A stretch of 64,000 nucleotides of DNA, from NCBI RefSeq assembly GCF_900107965.1, contig NZ_FNVU01000005.1, forward strand, positions 372,001-436,000. Direction: 5' to 3'. The translations under genes and the position numbers were made by a program. Source of the DNA: Actinacidiphila yanglinensis. Its GTDB lineage: Bacteria; Actinomycetota; Actinomycetes; Streptomycetales; Streptomycetaceae. Of the stretch, positions 1 through 8,907 are shown one piece after another (position 1 is the first letter of the stretch; the number at the start of each line of letters is the position of its first letter). The notes beneath the pieces were generated by a model. The model worked only from the letters and a program-made list of their open reading frames with translations. It was not told the DNA's origin and did no database searches.

Positions 1-758
1 TGGGTCAGGTTGCCGAAGTAGCGCAGCAGCAGGATGCGCCGCTCGCGCTCGGGTAGTTGCACCAGCAGATGCCGGACCAGGTCGCGGTGCTCGACGCCGT
101 TGAGCGCGGGGTCCTCGTAGCCGAGCCGGTCCAGCAGGCCGGGGGAGCCGTCGCCCTCCTGGGCGGCCTCCAGCGAGGTGGCGTGGTACGCGCGGCCGGC
201 CTCCAGGCAGGCCAGCACCTCGTCCTCGGACAGCCGGAGCCGCTCGGCGATCTCCGCGGTGGTCGGGGAGCGGCCGTGCAGCACCGTGAGGTCCTCGATC
301 GCCCCGCTGACCTGCACCCACAGCTCGTGCAGCCGGCGCGGCACGTGCACGGTGCGCACGTTGTCCCGGAAGTAGCGCTTGATCTCGCCGACCACGGTGG
401 GCATCGCGAAGGTGGGGAACTGCACCCCGCGGTCGGGGTCGAACCGGTCGATCGCGTTGATCAGGCCGATCGTGCCGACCTGGACCACGTCCTCCATGGG
501 TTCGTTGCGGCTGCGGAAGCGGGCGGCGGCGTACCGCACCAGCGGCAGGTTCACCTCGATCAGCGCGGCCCGCACCCGGCTGTGCTCGGGCGTACCCGGT
601 TCCAGCTCCACGATCTGGTCGAAGAGCACCTGGGTCAGCGCCCGCGCGTCGGCCGCGTTGCTGTTCGGCGCCCGCGTCCTGCCGCGCGGATACGTCGCTG
701 CCGGCGTTGACGCCGACGTTGACGCCGACGTTGACGTCGTTCGGGCCGGCACCGCCAC
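1..758 (-). CDS. SigB/SigF/SigG-family RNA polymerase sigma factor (3' end cut by window edge)
   Basis: Alternative sigma factor of the SigB/SigF/SigG group, which redirects RNA polymerase to stress or sporulation promoters. The translation shows region 2 ([12 protein letters not shown], then [20 protein letters not shown] and [19 protein letters not shown]), region 3 ([19 protein letters not shown]) and the start of region 4 ([19 protein letters not shown]), where the window ends; the rest of region 4.2 is missing. The start is a GTG at 758 or 752: GGGGAG at 763-768 is 4 nt from the first and 10 nt from the second. The N-terminal leader holds a Thr/Ser/Ala repeat encoded by three copies of a gttgacgccgac unit. 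No anti-sigma partner lies in the window. Family assignment is firm; the exact paralogue is not. Confidence 0.88.
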   Translation of the reverse strand, partial: MAVPARTTSTSASTSASTPAATYPRGRTRAPNSNAADARALTQVLFDQIVELEPGTPEHSRVRAALIEVNLPLVRYAAARFRSRNEPMEDVVQVGTIGLINAIDRFDPDRGVQFPTFAMPTVVGEIKRYFRDNVRTVHVPRRLHELWVQVSGAIEDLTVLHGRSPTTAEIAERLRLSEDEVLACLEAGRAYHATSLEAAQEGDGSPGLLDRLGYEDPALNGVEHRDLVRHLLVQLPERERRILLLRYFGNLT

Positions 759-860
759 ACCACTCCCCTTATCGGTCCACTCCAGCCTGCTGCGGGCACA
801 GCATCCGCCGAACATCCGTCAAAACGTCCAGCAAAGCGGTCATAGCATCACCATTCATGA

Positions 861-877
861 GTGCTTTGTGCAAGCAC
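861..877. promoter_or_regulatory. Inverted repeat upstream of the sigma factor gene
   Basis: Perfect 6-bp arms GTGCTT and AAGCAC separated by 5 nt, about 100 bp before the sigma factor start in a locally AT-richer stretch. The position fits an operator or promoter-proximal regulatory dyad; no regulator family is assigned. Confidence 0.3.
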
Positions 878-930
878 CGCATATTGCCGTGTTGTAGGAA
901 CGGACCCCGGCCCGGGGCGGCACGGAAAAG

Positions 931-954
931 CCCCCCGCCGGGGACGGCGGGGGG
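931..954 (-). terminator. Hairpin terminator after the Dabb gene
   Basis: Stem CCCCCCGCC / GGCGGGGGG with a 6-nt loop lies just past the stop of the leftward Dabb gene. On the minus strand a short T-rich run (CTTTTCC) follows. Confidence 0.65.
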
Positions 955-986
955 CCGGTGCGCACGGGTGTGCGACGGGGGCGGGG

Positions 987-1280
987 TCAGATCTCGTAGT
1001 CGGCGATCACCCAGGTGGCGAACTCCGACCAGGGGGCGACCGCCGCCTGGTGTGCGGGGTGTTCGAGATAGCGGGTCAGGGCGCCGGTGTCGGCGACGGA
1101 GGAGTTGATGGCGAAGTCGTAGGCGATCGGCCGGTCCGTCACGTTCCAGCCGCACTCCCAGGACACCACCTCGGGTACCTGCGCGCCGAGTTCCGCGAAG
1201 CCGCGGGCGCCCGCCACCACACGTTCCTCGTCCCGGCTCACGCCCTCGTTCAGCTTGAACAGCACCAGATGCCGGATCAT
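987..1280 (-). CDS. Dabb-family stress-responsive alpha/beta-barrel protein
   Basis: 97-residue protein that begins with the typical Dabb opening MIRHLVLFKLNEGVSRDEE and ends with a short barrel C-terminus (WSEFATWVIADYEI). Members are small dimeric ferredoxin-like barrels of mostly unknown function in bacteria. ATG at 1280 is chosen because GAGGAG precedes it by 5 nt; an upstream in-frame Met lacks such a site. The downstream hairpin at 931-954 suggests a single-gene unit. Whether it has enzymatic activity cannot be read from the sequence. Confidence 0.85.
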   Translation of the reverse strand: MIRHLVLFKLNEGVSRDEERVVAGARGFAELGAQVPEVVSWECGWNVTDRPIAYDFAINSSVADTGALTRYLEHPAHQAAVAPWSEFATWVIADYEI

Positions 1281-1308
1281 CGCCACTCCTCGCGTCTTCC
1301 TTCGGCCA

Positions 1309-1473
1309 TCAGTTGGCCAGGTCGTGCATGAACTGCCCAAGGCTCTTGGCGGCGTTCGAGATCCCGACGAACCCCACCTGCACAAGATCGGCTGCCCGGG
1401 CCGGCTGGTCGATGATCGTGTAGAGCACGAAGATCACCAGCACGTAGGTGGCGATCTTCCTCGCCTGCGCCAT
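1309..1473 (-). CDS. Small single-span membrane protein, function unknown
   Basis: 54-residue protein with a hydrophobic segment ATYVLVIFVLYTII after a short basic N-terminus (MAQARK), then a soluble tail DLVQVGFVGISNAAKSLGQF. The ATG at 1473 is supported by GGGAGG about 9 nt upstream. The segment could be an anchor or an uncleaved signal; a PARAAD stretch resembles a signal-peptidase site. It looks like a conserved Streptomyces small membrane protein. No function is proposed. It has its own upstream gap and ends 28 bp before the Dabb start, so the two may be cotranscribed. Confidence 0.7.
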   Translation of the reverse strand: MAQARKIATYVLVIFVLYTIIDQPARAADLVQVGFVGISNAAKSLGQFMHDLAN

Positions 1474-1625
1474 GCTCCTTGGCCTCCCAGCAGCGACTCG
1501 GCACCAGCGGTCACAAGTGTGCAATCGCCGAATTCTATCCGCCGTACGGAGTAACCAGACGACCGGACAGCATCATCATCCGCAAAAAATAAGAGGATCG
1601 CGAGGCCTTACGGGTGACGGCGCGA

Positions 1626-1655
1626 GGCCCCCGCCGGTCCGTTCCGGCGGGGGCC
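1626..1655 (-). terminator. Terminator of the phosphoesterase gene
   Basis: Perfect 12-bp stem GGCCCCCGCCGG / CCGGCGGGGGCC with a 6-nt loop, just past the stop of the gene ending at 1688. Confidence 0.7.
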
Positions 1656-1687
1656 CCGTGTCTACCTGCGGTGCGGCGGACGGACCG

Positions 1688-3664
1688 TCACTTCACCTCC
1701 GCCGTCCCGGCAGTGGTACCCGCACCGGATCCGGACGCCGCCGCGGACCCGGCCGTACGCCGGCGCCGGGCCAGCAGCCAGAAGGCCGCCGCGCCCGCGA
1801 CCAGCACGGCCGGCACCGACACGCCCGCGATCTCGGCGCCGCTCAGCCGGAAGTCGTCCGAGCGCGTCGCCGCCAGATCCGGACCCGCCGACCCGGAGGC
1901 ACCGCCGGCGCCCTTCCCGCCCGCCGACGCCGACGCCGCGTCCGGGCCGGAGGCGGTCGCCTTGGTCCGCGGGGCGACCCGATCCGAGCCGGGCAGGACC
2001 GTCATGCGCCCCGGCGCGACCTTGATCGGGACCTTCACCGCCACCGATCCGTCCGCGCCGAGCAGCACCGCGCGCTGCTGCGGCCTGGCGAAGTCGAACA
2101 TCGAGTCGAGCGAGCCCGCCTTCGCGTCGAACGAGCCGTCGCCGATCCGCCCGGTCCCCCAGTTGTCCTCGATGAAGCGCAGCACGGACGACTGGGTGGT
2201 CTGGGTGTGATCGATGTGGTTCTGCCTGCTGTAGGGCGAGATGACCAGCAGCGGCAGCCGCGGCCCCGGACCGCAGCGGTCCAGGTAGCCGGCGGATGCG
2301 GCCGGGCCGGAGGTGCACATCGCCGTGTCGGCGCCGGAGTCGGTGGAGCCGTTGCCGACCGGCGCGGCGACCTGGTCGTACCACCCGTCGGAGTCGTCGT
2401 AGGCGACGACCACCGCGGTGCTGGACCACTCCGGTGACTTCTGCAGGGCGTTGATCTCGCTGGTGAGGAAGTTCTGCTCGTCCAGCGGGTCGGAGTAGGC
2501 CGCGTGGCCGTCCTGGTACTCGCCGGCCTTCAGGAACGACACGGCCGGCAGGTTCCCCGCGGCCAGCGTGCGGTCGAAGTCGGTCAGGTCGTACTGGTGG
2601 TTGGCCTGGTCCTGGTGGCCGATCGCCGACGTCGACGTCGGCGGCAGGTGGTGCGGGTTGGCGGTGGACGCGAAGTACTGGAACGGCTCGTGGTGCGGCG
2701 AGTAGTCCACCGACGAGGCGCCGCCGACGTTGGCGTGGGTGGCGCCGCAGACCGCCTTGCCGCCTGGGGACGAGGTCGGCGCGAAGCCGCCCTGGAACCA
2801 GCCCCACGTGACGTTCCGGGCGTTCAGCAGGTCGCCGATGTTGCGGCCCTGCACGGCGGTGAGGTCGCTGGTCGAGGTGTGGTTGTTGTCCGAGCAGTCG
2901 TCGTACGCCGGGTCCGAGTCGCCGTAGACCGTGCCGACGCCGGTGGTCGGGTCGGGGCTGCGTACCGTGCCCGAGGCCGACGGGGAGCGCTGCGCGCCCG
3001 TGGTGGAGTCGACGGTGATGCCGCCGTGGGTCTGCCCGGAGATCAGGCCGAGCGCGCCGGGGGTGGACGGCCCGAACACGTCACCGAAGCTGTTGTCGCT
3101 GAGCGCGTAGTTCTGGGCGTAGTTCCACAGGGCCGTGACGGTGTTGCCGTCGTAGTAGTCCATGGTCAGGCCCGGGCTGCCGTACAGCCCCGAGCAGCGG
3201 TCGCTGCTGGTGTGCTGCACGAACTGGTCCATCGCGCCGTTGTCGTAGGCCTGCTGCTCGGGGGTGTAGCTGTGGTTCTGGTCGCAGGTCAGCGCCTCGG
3301 AGTCGGCCAGGCGCCGCGGCTGGTACTGGTTCGGGTTGGCGGTCAGCAGCTTGGAGCCGTCGCTGAGCAGGTTCACCGGCGTCTGCGTGCCGGGCGCCGC
3401 CGTGAAGGAGGTGCCGTCGGTGTTGGCGGCCTTGGGGTACGTCCCGAAGTAGTGGTCGAAGGAGACGTTCTCGTCGAAGAGCACGACGAGGTGCTTGATC
3501 GGGGAGGCGGTGGCCAGGGTGCCGGACGCGGGTGCCGCGGGGGTCGCCGACGCCGCGGGCGCGACCGTGAGCGCGGCGGCGAGCGTGACCGCGGCGGTCA
3601 GCGCCGTGGCCGCCAGCGCGCCGGGCAGGCGCCGCCCGCGGGGCCGCCGTGGTGCGAGGTGCAT
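1688..3664 (-). CDS. Secreted, membrane-anchored phosphoesterase (acid phosphatase/phospholipase C family)
   Basis: About 658 residues. Sec signal peptide (basic start, hydrophobic run, cleavage near ASATPAAP), then a PF04185-type phosphoesterase domain beginning IKHLVVLFDENVSFDHYFGT, with a later AYDDSDGWYDQV motif and LPLLVISPYSRQN, all typical of AcpA/PLC enzymes that hydrolyse phosphoesters. A Gly/Ala-rich linker leads to a C-terminal membrane span (VPAVLVAGAAAFWLLARRRR), so the enzyme is probably tethered outside the cell. Start ATG 3664 is the one directly before the signal peptide; ATGs at 3679 and 3724 are in frame. It follows the GH92 gene by about 60 bp on the same strand, so the two are probably one transcript. 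Substrate unknown. Confidence 0.85.
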   Translation of the reverse strand: MHLAPRRPRGRRLPGALAATALTAAVTLAAALTVAPAASATPAAPASGTLATASPIKHLVVLFDENVSFDHYFGTYPKAANTDGTSFTAAPGTQTPVNLLSDGSKLLTANPNQYQPRRLADSEALTCDQNHSYTPEQQAYDNGAMDQFVQHTSSDRCSGLYGSPGLTMDYYDGNTVTALWNYAQNYALSDNSFGDVFGPSTPGALGLISGQTHGGITVDSTTGAQRSPSASGTVRSPDPTTGVGTVYGDSDPAYDDCSDNNHTSTSDLTAVQGRNIGDLLNARNVTWGWFQGGFAPTSSPGGKAVCGATHANVGGASSVDYSPHHEPFQYFASTANPHHLPPTSTSAIGHQDQANHQYDLTDFDRTLAAGNLPAVSFLKAGEYQDGHAAYSDPLDEQNFLTSEINALQKSPEWSSTAVVVAYDDSDGWYDQVAAPVGNGSTDSGADTAMCTSGPAASAGYLDRCGPGPRLPLLVISPYSRQNHIDHTQTTQSSVLRFIEDNWGTGRIGDGSFDAKAGSLDSMFDFARPQQRAVLLGADGSVAVKVPIKVAPGRMTVLPGSDRVAPRTKATASGPDAASASAGGKGAGGASGSAGPDLAATRSDDFRLSGAEIAGVSVPAVLVAGAAAFWLLARRRRTAGSAAASGSGAGTTAGTAEVK

Positions 3665-3725
3665 GGTGGTTTCTCTCATGTCGGATGTGCCGGTCCTGCG
3701 GCCGGCCGTGGTGATGGTGCGCATC

Positions 3726-6700
3726 TCAGGACACCGCCAGCGACGTGGTGACGGTCCGGGTCGAGGTGCCGTCGGAGACCTTGACGGTGACCCGGTAGCG
3801 GCCCGGGGAGCGGTACGCGTGGCTGCCGAAGGCGGAGTAGTCGCCGGACGCGCCGAGCGCGAGCACCGTCGCGGTGCCGCTGTGGCCGTCGCCCCACTCG
3901 ACGCTGACCCGGTAGTCGGCCGCGCCGCCGCCCGCGCCGCCGGACAGCGTCACGAGGTCGGCGTTCACCTGGCGGCCGCTGTGGTCGGGAAGCACCGCAC
4001 TTGCCTGCAGAGGAGCCGCGTCCGCCGGCGAGGTGCCGATCGCGAACACGTGCATCACGCCGTTGTCGGTGGCGGTCGGCAGCGTGACGCTGGCGATCGT
4101 CTTCCAGGGGTCCAGCTTCTGCGGGCTGGTGCCGTAGACCATCGCGGGCGTGTTGTCCTGCGTGCCGTTGGCGTTGTCGCGGTGGGCGGTGGTCAGCACC
4201 GTGGTGTTGGCGCCCGAGGGCAGGTTGGGCGAGGTCCAGTCGTTGAGGTCGACCGGGACGTCCTGGTGCGTGCCGTCGGTGTAGTCGACCGACGCCATGC
4301 CGGCGGACGGACCGTTCGTGGCCGCCCCCAGGAAGGAGATCTGCCCCGCGCGCACCCCGCCCATGGCGATGGTCTGGCCGTGCGGGATCCAGTTGTCCGG
4401 TGCGCCCGCGGCCGTGTCCGGCCAGGTGTACGTCACCGATGTGCCCGGCAACGCGACCGTGGCGCCGGGCGCCGGCAGCAGCCCCGCCTGGTAGCTGTTG
4501 TTCGAGGCGTCGAAGCTGCCGGTGTCGCCCTCACCCGAGGGCGTCGCGCCGATGTTGTTGTAGGCGTCGCTGCCGTCGGAGAAGGACGGCGGGACGTCGT
4601 CCTTCCCGGTGCCCCAGCTGCCGGGGTGGTCCGACATCGTGAAGTCCACGGTGCCGCCCTTCTGCGCGAACGACTGCGGCAGCCAACTCGCCGAGCCGGC
4701 CCGGCCGTCCACCCGCATGCCGGTCACGTACCGGGAACTGTCGCTCTGCCCGGGCGCGTTGAGCGTGTACGTCCGGTGCGACGGGCCCGAGCTGGTGATC
4801 TTCACCGAGCTGAACGCCGGTCCCGACACGACCAGTTCGGAGCGGCCGTAGACCGCCGGGAACACGCCGATCGAGGACCACACGTACCAGGCGGACAGCG
4901 CGCCGAGGTCGTCGTTGCCGAACAGCCCGTCGGGGTCGTTGTCCGTCCACAGCGCGTCGCGGATCTCCTGGTTGACGTCCGCGGTGCGGTCCGGGCGGCC
5001 GATCCAGTTGTAGAGCTCCGGGTCCTGCGAGTCGATCTCGTTGGACATGTAGGCGTAGGGGCTGTTGGAGCCGGGGTTGGCCTGGGTGGAGCCGGGCGCG
5101 AGGTTGCTGAAGAACGCGTCCAGTTGCGCCTCCACCTGCGCGGCGCCGCCCTTCTTCGCGACCAGCCCGGCGATGTTCTGCGGCACCATCCAGCCGTACT
5201 GCGCGCCGCTGGCCTCCGCGAACTGCCCGGTGTTGACCTTGAGGTTCACCCCGCGGTCGAAGCCGTTCTTGTTGCGGGGCGCCAGCGCGTCCTGCCCGGT
5301 GTCGAAGAGGTTCTGCCAGCCCTGCGCGCGCTGCATGAACGTCCCGTAGGCGCTGTCGTCACCGAGGCGCTGCGCCATCTGCGCGATGCCGAAGTCGTCG
5401 ACCGTGTACTCCAGGTCGCTGGATGTCGGCCAGGCGATGCCGTTGGTGTCGCTGTCGAAGCCGAGCGCCGCGTACTGGTAGAAACCCTGGCGCCGGTTGG
5501 TGACCGGCACGCCGCCGGCGGGCGCGTTCGGGGCGTCGTTGGGCACCAGCGTCTGGCTGTCGACCATGCTCCGCAGCGCGCCGGCCCGGTCGTAGTCGGT
5601 CGCGCCGAACGCGTCCATGCTCGCCAGCACCGAGTCCAGCGAGTCGCCGTCCATCTTGTTCTGGGCGGAGTCGAGCATCGGCCAGTTGAACCAGCCCGCC
5701 TGCGTGGCGAGATCGGTGATCGACTGGTTCATGTCCGAGGCACGGTCCGGGAAGAGCAGCGCGATCAGCTGGGCCTCGTCGCGGTAGATGTCCCAGCCGG
5801 AGTACGTGGTGTACTCGTGGTGGCCGGGCTTCACCGCGTGGAGCTTGCCGTCGTAGCCGGTGTACTGCCCGTCGGCGTCGTCGAAGACGTTCGGGTGCAG
5901 GGTGGCGTGGTAGAGCGCGGTGTAGAAGGTCTCCAACTGCGCCGACCGCGCGGTGCCGGTGGGCTTCCCGCCGCCGACCCGGATCTGCCCGAGCGTGCTG
6001 TCCCACGTGCGGTGGGCGCTCGCGCGCAGCGCGTCGAAGCCCGTGTGGCCGACCTCGCTGTCGAGGTTGGCCCGCGCGCCGTCCGCGCTGACGTACGACA
6101 GCCCGATGTCCGCCACGGTGGTGCTGCCCGGCGCGAAGCTGACGAACGCGCCCGTGCCGTGGGCGGCGTTGGACGACGCCGACACGTCCGTCGAGGCGCC
6201 CAGGTCCACGACCGCGCTCTCCGCCGAGTCCTGCCAGGTGCCGGCGGCGGTGAAGGGCGTGGTGAAGCGGGCGTAGAAGTAGGCGGTGTAGGACGGGCCG
6301 ACCTTGCAGGTGGGCTGCACGGTCGTGCTGCCCTCGATGACATCGTTGCCAAGGATGCGCACGGTGGCGTGCGAACTGCCGTTCAGCGAGCCCGCGGTGT
6401 CGAAGACGAGCGTTCCGGACGCGGCCGAGGCGGGGAAGGTGAAGCGCGCGTCACCGGTCCGCGTGGTGGCGGTCAGCTCGCTCTTGATCCCGTTCCCGAG
6501 CGTCACCTGGTACGACCCGGGGGTCGCGCTCTCCTGCGCGTGGTCGAAGGAGGAGTAGTAGGACTTGATGCCGCTCGCACTCGGCACCGTGGGCAGCACC
6601 CCGCCGGGCAGCGCCCCCGCGTACGGGAAGACCGGGAAGTCCTCGGCGCCGTTGGTGCCCGCGCAGCCCGTCCCGGAGATCCGGTTCAGCGAGAAGCCGC

Positions 6701-7025
6701 GGATCTGGTCCGCGTCGTACTCGTAGCCGCCCTGGTTGGTGTAGCTGCCGCCCGCGGTGTTGTAGGTGGTGGGGTTGAAGTCGACCATCCCGAACGGGGT
6801 GGTGGCGCCCGGGGTGGTGTCCCCGTACGCCGACTCCGTCGTGTTGGCCGCGTGGTTGTCCTGGGTGCCGATGAACTCGTCGACGAGTGACGCGGGATCA
6901 CTCGTCGCCGCCCGGGCGGACGGAGCCGCCAGGGCCGGTGGCGCGGTGAGCCCGCCGACCCCGAAGGCGGCCAGCGCGAGTCCCGCGACGCCCACCCTCC
7001 AGGATCTGCCTGCGTGGAGAGCCAT
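3726..7025 (-). CDS. Secreted GH92 alpha-mannosidase with C-terminal PKD-like domain
   Basis: About 1,099 residues. Signal peptide ending near ALAAPSARA, then the GH92 N-terminal domain (DEFIGTQDNHAANTTE, TTPGATTPFGMVDFNP) and catalytic barrel with YSGWDIYRDEAQL, LYNWIGRPDRTADVNQ and GNDDLGALSAWYVWSSIGVF, the last carrying the conserved Asp pair. GH92 enzymes are calcium-dependent exo-mannosidases acting on mannans or N-glycan-type mannose chains. A C-terminal PKD-like module (SVEWGDGHSG, GSHAYRSPGRYRVTVKVSDG) may bind substrate or wall. ATG 7025 follows a GAGAAGAG element and directly precedes the signal peptide. Likely cotranscribed with the phosphoesterase. The linkage specificity cannot be deduced. 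Confidence 0.93.
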   Translation of the reverse strand: MALHAGRSWRVGVAGLALAAFGVGGLTAPPALAAPSARAATSDPASLVDEFIGTQDNHAANTTESAYGDTTPGATTPFGMVDFNPTTYNTAGGSYTNQGGYEYDADQIRGFSLNRISGTGCAGTNGAEDFPVFPYAGALPGGVLPTVPSASGIKSYYSSFDHAQESATPGSYQVTLGNGIKSELTATTRTGDARFTFPASAASGTLVFDTAGSLNGSSHATVRILGNDVIEGSTTVQPTCKVGPSYTAYFYARFTTPFTAAGTWQDSAESAVVDLGASTDVSASSNAAHGTGAFVSFAPGSTTVADIGLSYVSADGARANLDSEVGHTGFDALRASAHRTWDSTLGQIRVGGGKPTGTARSAQLETFYTALYHATLHPNVFDDADGQYTGYDGKLHAVKPGHHEYTTYSGWDIYRDEAQLIALLFPDRASDMNQSITDLATQAGWFNWPMLDSAQNKMDGDSLDSVLASMDAFGATDYDRAGALRSMVDSQTLVPNDAPNAPAGGVPVTNRRQGFYQYAALGFDSDTNGIAWPTSSDLEYTVDDFGIAQMAQRLGDDSAYGTFMQRAQGWQNLFDTGQDALAPRNKNGFDRGVNLKVNTGQFAEASGAQYGWMVPQNIAGLVAKKGGAAQVEAQLDAFFSNLAPGSTQANPGSNSPYAYMSNEIDSQDPELYNWIGRPDRTADVNQEIRDALWTDNDPDGLFGNDDLGALSAWYVWSSIGVFPAVYGRSELVVSGPAFSSVKITSSGPSHRTYTLNAPGQSDSSRYVTGMRVDGRAGSASWLPQSFAQKGGTVDFTMSDHPGSWGTGKDDVPPSFSDGSDAYNNIGATPSGEGDTGSFDASNNSYQAGLLPAPGATVALPGTSVTYTWPDTAAGAPDNWIPHGQTIAMGGVRAGQISFLGAATNGPSAGMASVDYTDGTHQDVPVDLNDWTSPNLPSGANTTVLTTAHRDNANGTQDNTPAMVYGTSPQKLDPWKTIASVTLPTATDNGVMHVFAIGTSPADAAPLQASAVLPDHSGRQVNADLVTLSGGAGGGAADYRVSVEWGDGHSGTATVLALGASGDYSAFGSHAYRSPGRYRVTVKVSDGTSTRTVTTSLAVS

Positions 7026-7403
7026 GTCCGGTTGCTCTTCTCTCTGTTCGTGACCGGACCGGCCTGAGGCGTCGTACGCGAGGCCGACCGGTCGGGTGGC
7101 CGAGCCGTACAAACGTGCGGAGTACACCTCATCGTGGGAACGCCCGGGTGAACAAGAGGGGGTGGATCACCGGCAGCCCGGCGGAATGTGCATGCCCCAG
7201 GCAATTCGGGGCGGCGGCGGCCGAAGCGGGGCGTTGCGGGAGGTGCGCGGGGGGACGGTGCGCGGCGTGGTGCGGTGGCTTGTGGTGGGTGGCGCGCGAC
7301 GCGCGCGCGGCGTCGTGCGGAGAAGGGCAGGCGCGGAGACGCGGAGACGCGGAGACGACGAAAGCCGGTGCGCTGGGAAGCGCACCGGCTTTCGGTCGAA
7401 GAG
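7026..7403. other. Non-coding gap between GH92 gene and tRNA-Ser
   Basis: 378 bp with no convincing gene. It must hold the GH92 promoter at its left side and contains the tRNA-Ser terminator at 7358-7394. Three tandem copies of the octamer GCGGAGAC lie just left of that hairpin. Confidence 0.6.
7358..7394 (-). terminator. Terminator of tRNA-Ser
   Basis: Long hairpin CGAAAGCCGGTGCGC / GCGCACCGGCTTTCG with a small loop, directly downstream of the minus-strand tRNA. Confidence 0.8.
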
Positions 7404-7490
7404 CGGTAGCGGTGGGATTTGAACCCACGGAGGAGTTGCCCCCTCACACGCTTTCGAGGCGTGCTCCTTAGGCCGCTCGGACACGCTACC
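7404..7490 (-). tRNA. tRNA-Ser (CGA anticodon)
   Basis: On the minus strand the acceptor arms GGTAGCG and CGCTACC pair, the anticodon stem-loop is CACGC-CTCGAAA-GCGTG (anticodon CGA, reads UCG), a long variable arm typical of class II tRNAs follows, and the T arm contains GTGGGTTCAAATCCCAC. Length about 87 nt with discriminator G; CCA is not encoded. Confidence 0.95.
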
Positions 7491-7521
7491 GGGAGAGAGC
7501 TTAGCCCACGGGAGGCGATGG

Positions 7522-7956
7522 TCAGAAATCGTTTGGACGGAAGAAGCGGGTGAGGAGGGTCGCACTCGGGCCGGGCAGCACCTCGGCGATCACCTCGGGG
7601 CGGTGGTTGAGGCGGCGGTCGCGGACCAGGTCCCACAGGGAACCCGCCGCGCCCGCCTTCGGATCGGGCGCGCCGTAGACCACCCGCTCCAGCCGGGACA
7701 GCACGATGGCGCCCGCGCACATCGTGCACGGCTCCAGGGTGACGGCCAGGGTGCAGTCGGTCAGCCGCCACCGGCCGAGGCCGGCGGCCGCGCGGCGGAT
7801 GGCCAGCACCTCGGCGTGGGCGGTCGGGTCGCCGGTGGCCTCGCGCTCGTTGTGCGCACGGGACAGCACCGAACCGTCGGGGGCCAGCACGACCGCGCCC
7901 ACCGGCACATCACCGGTGAGCGGGGCGTGCTCGGCCTCCGCCAGGGCGAGCCGCAT
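7522..7956 (-). CDS. tadA: tRNA-specific adenosine deaminase TadA (probably starts upstream at a CTG)
   Basis: Converts A34 to inosine in tRNA-Arg(ACG). The zinc site is complete: HAEV (His and catalytic Glu) and PCTMC (two Cys), with the usual DPTAHAEVLAIRRAA and SLWDLVRDRRLNHRPEV blocks. The ATG at 7956 gives 144 residues but has no ribosome-binding site, and streptomycete homologues carry a DPW...MRLAL extension that is present in frame here (DPWAPAMRLAL). The extension has no ATG or GTG; a CTG at 8010 lies 7 nt after GGAGG and overlaps the stop of the upstream gene as CTGA. The real product may be 162 residues. Cotranscribed with the gene at 8007-8558. Confidence 0.95.
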   Translation of the reverse strand: MRLALAEAEHAPLTGDVPVGAVVLAPDGSVLSRAHNEREATGDPTAHAEVLAIRRAAAGLGRWRLTDCTLAVTLEPCTMCAGAIVLSRLERVVYGAPDPKAGAAGSLWDLVRDRRLNHRPEVIAEVLPGPSATLLTRFFRPNDF

Positions 7957-8006
7957 GGCGGGTGCCCAGGGGTCCCGCAGGACGTCGGGTTCGGTGCCGG
8001 ACTGTG

Positions 8007-8558
8007 TCAGCGGACCGCCTCCAGTACGTCGGACGCCCCCAGCGCGTCGGCGATCTCGCCCAGGGCCTCCCCGGTCAGGGCGCCGTCGCCGCTCAGCGCG
8101 AGCAGTTCGGTGGCGCTCATGCCCAGGTCGGCCAGCAGTTCGGTCTCGCCGAGCGGGCCGGTCGGCACGTGGTCCTCGGAGGGCCCGGCTACGGAGTCCT
8201 CGTCGGTGTCGTCGGTATCGCCGTCCTCGGTGCCGTCGAGGTCGACAAGGTCGTCGAGGTCGTCCGCGTTCTCCGGGTCGCGGCCCAGCACCTCGTCGGT
8301 GAGCAGGATCTCCCCGTACGAGCTGCGGGCGGCGGCGGCCGCGTCGGACACATAGATCCTGGGGTCCTCTTCACCGTCGACCCGGATGACGCCGAACCAG
8401 GCGTCCTCCTGCTCGATGAAGACCAGAACCGTTTCCTCCTCGTCGCCGGCCGTACGAGCCAAGTCGCTCAGGTCGGCGAGGGTTTCCACATCGTCGAGAT
8501 CGGGTTCGCTCGCTTGCCAACCGTCCTCGGTGCGCGCGAGCAGTGCGGCGAAGTACAC
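8007..8558 (-). CDS. tRNA adenosine deaminase-associated protein
   Basis: 183-residue acidic protein that sits before tadA in actinobacteria. It starts MYFAALLARTEDGWQASEPDL and has an Asp-rich middle (DDLDDLVDLDGTEDGDTDD) and a helical C-terminus with LLADLGMSATELLAL. The GTG at 8558 follows GGGAGAG. Its stop overlaps the likely CTG start of tadA, which implies translational coupling. No enzymatic motif is visible and the biochemical role is unknown; the link to TadA rests on conserved adjacency. Confidence 0.85.
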   Translation of the reverse strand: MYFAALLARTEDGWQASEPDLDDVETLADLSDLARTAGDEEETVLVFIEQEDAWFGVIRVDGEEDPRIYVSDAAAAARSSYGEILLTDEVLGRDPENADDLDDLVDLDGTEDGDTDDTDEDSVAGPSEDHVPTGPLGETELLADLGMSATELLALSGDGALTGEALGEIADALGASDVLEAVR

Positions 8559-8907
8559 CGTGACTCTCCCACAGGTCTCAGGCCGTCCGGACCGGGTGGG
8601 TTCCCCACTTCCGGTTCATGAGGGTTCCATGATGGTCCCACCCACTCGGCATCGTGGCAGAAACAAGGGCGTTGCGAAGGGTCTTCGACACCGCGACGTG
8701 CCAGGACTTGGTCACTTCTCGGGAAAACCCCGATGTTGGCGGACCCCCGACCGGCCCCACCGGTCACTCGACCGCCATAAGCGGTCACGCTCCGCCGATC
8801 GCACCGGGGGCGTGAAGGGACGTGAAGAGACGTGAGGGGAGTGGAGCGGAGGCGCGAGGAGACCGCGCCGAGGCGCCTCCCTGTCGCCGGCGGAACCGGC
8901 GCGCGGG
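8559..8907. other. Non-coding gap
   Basis: About 350 bp without a convincing gene. It should hold the promoter of the tadA operon and the 3' end of the small basic protein gene; short GC hairpins (for example CGCCGG CGGA ACCGGCG near 8883-8900) could terminate the latter. No other element seen. Confidence 0.5.

Noticed and set aside
3495-6890. 1,131-codon open frame on the plus strand
   Set aside because: Antisense to the GH92 and phosphoesterase genes. Its product is Arg/Gly/Val-rich with no domain, as expected from the mirrored third-position GC of a real gene.
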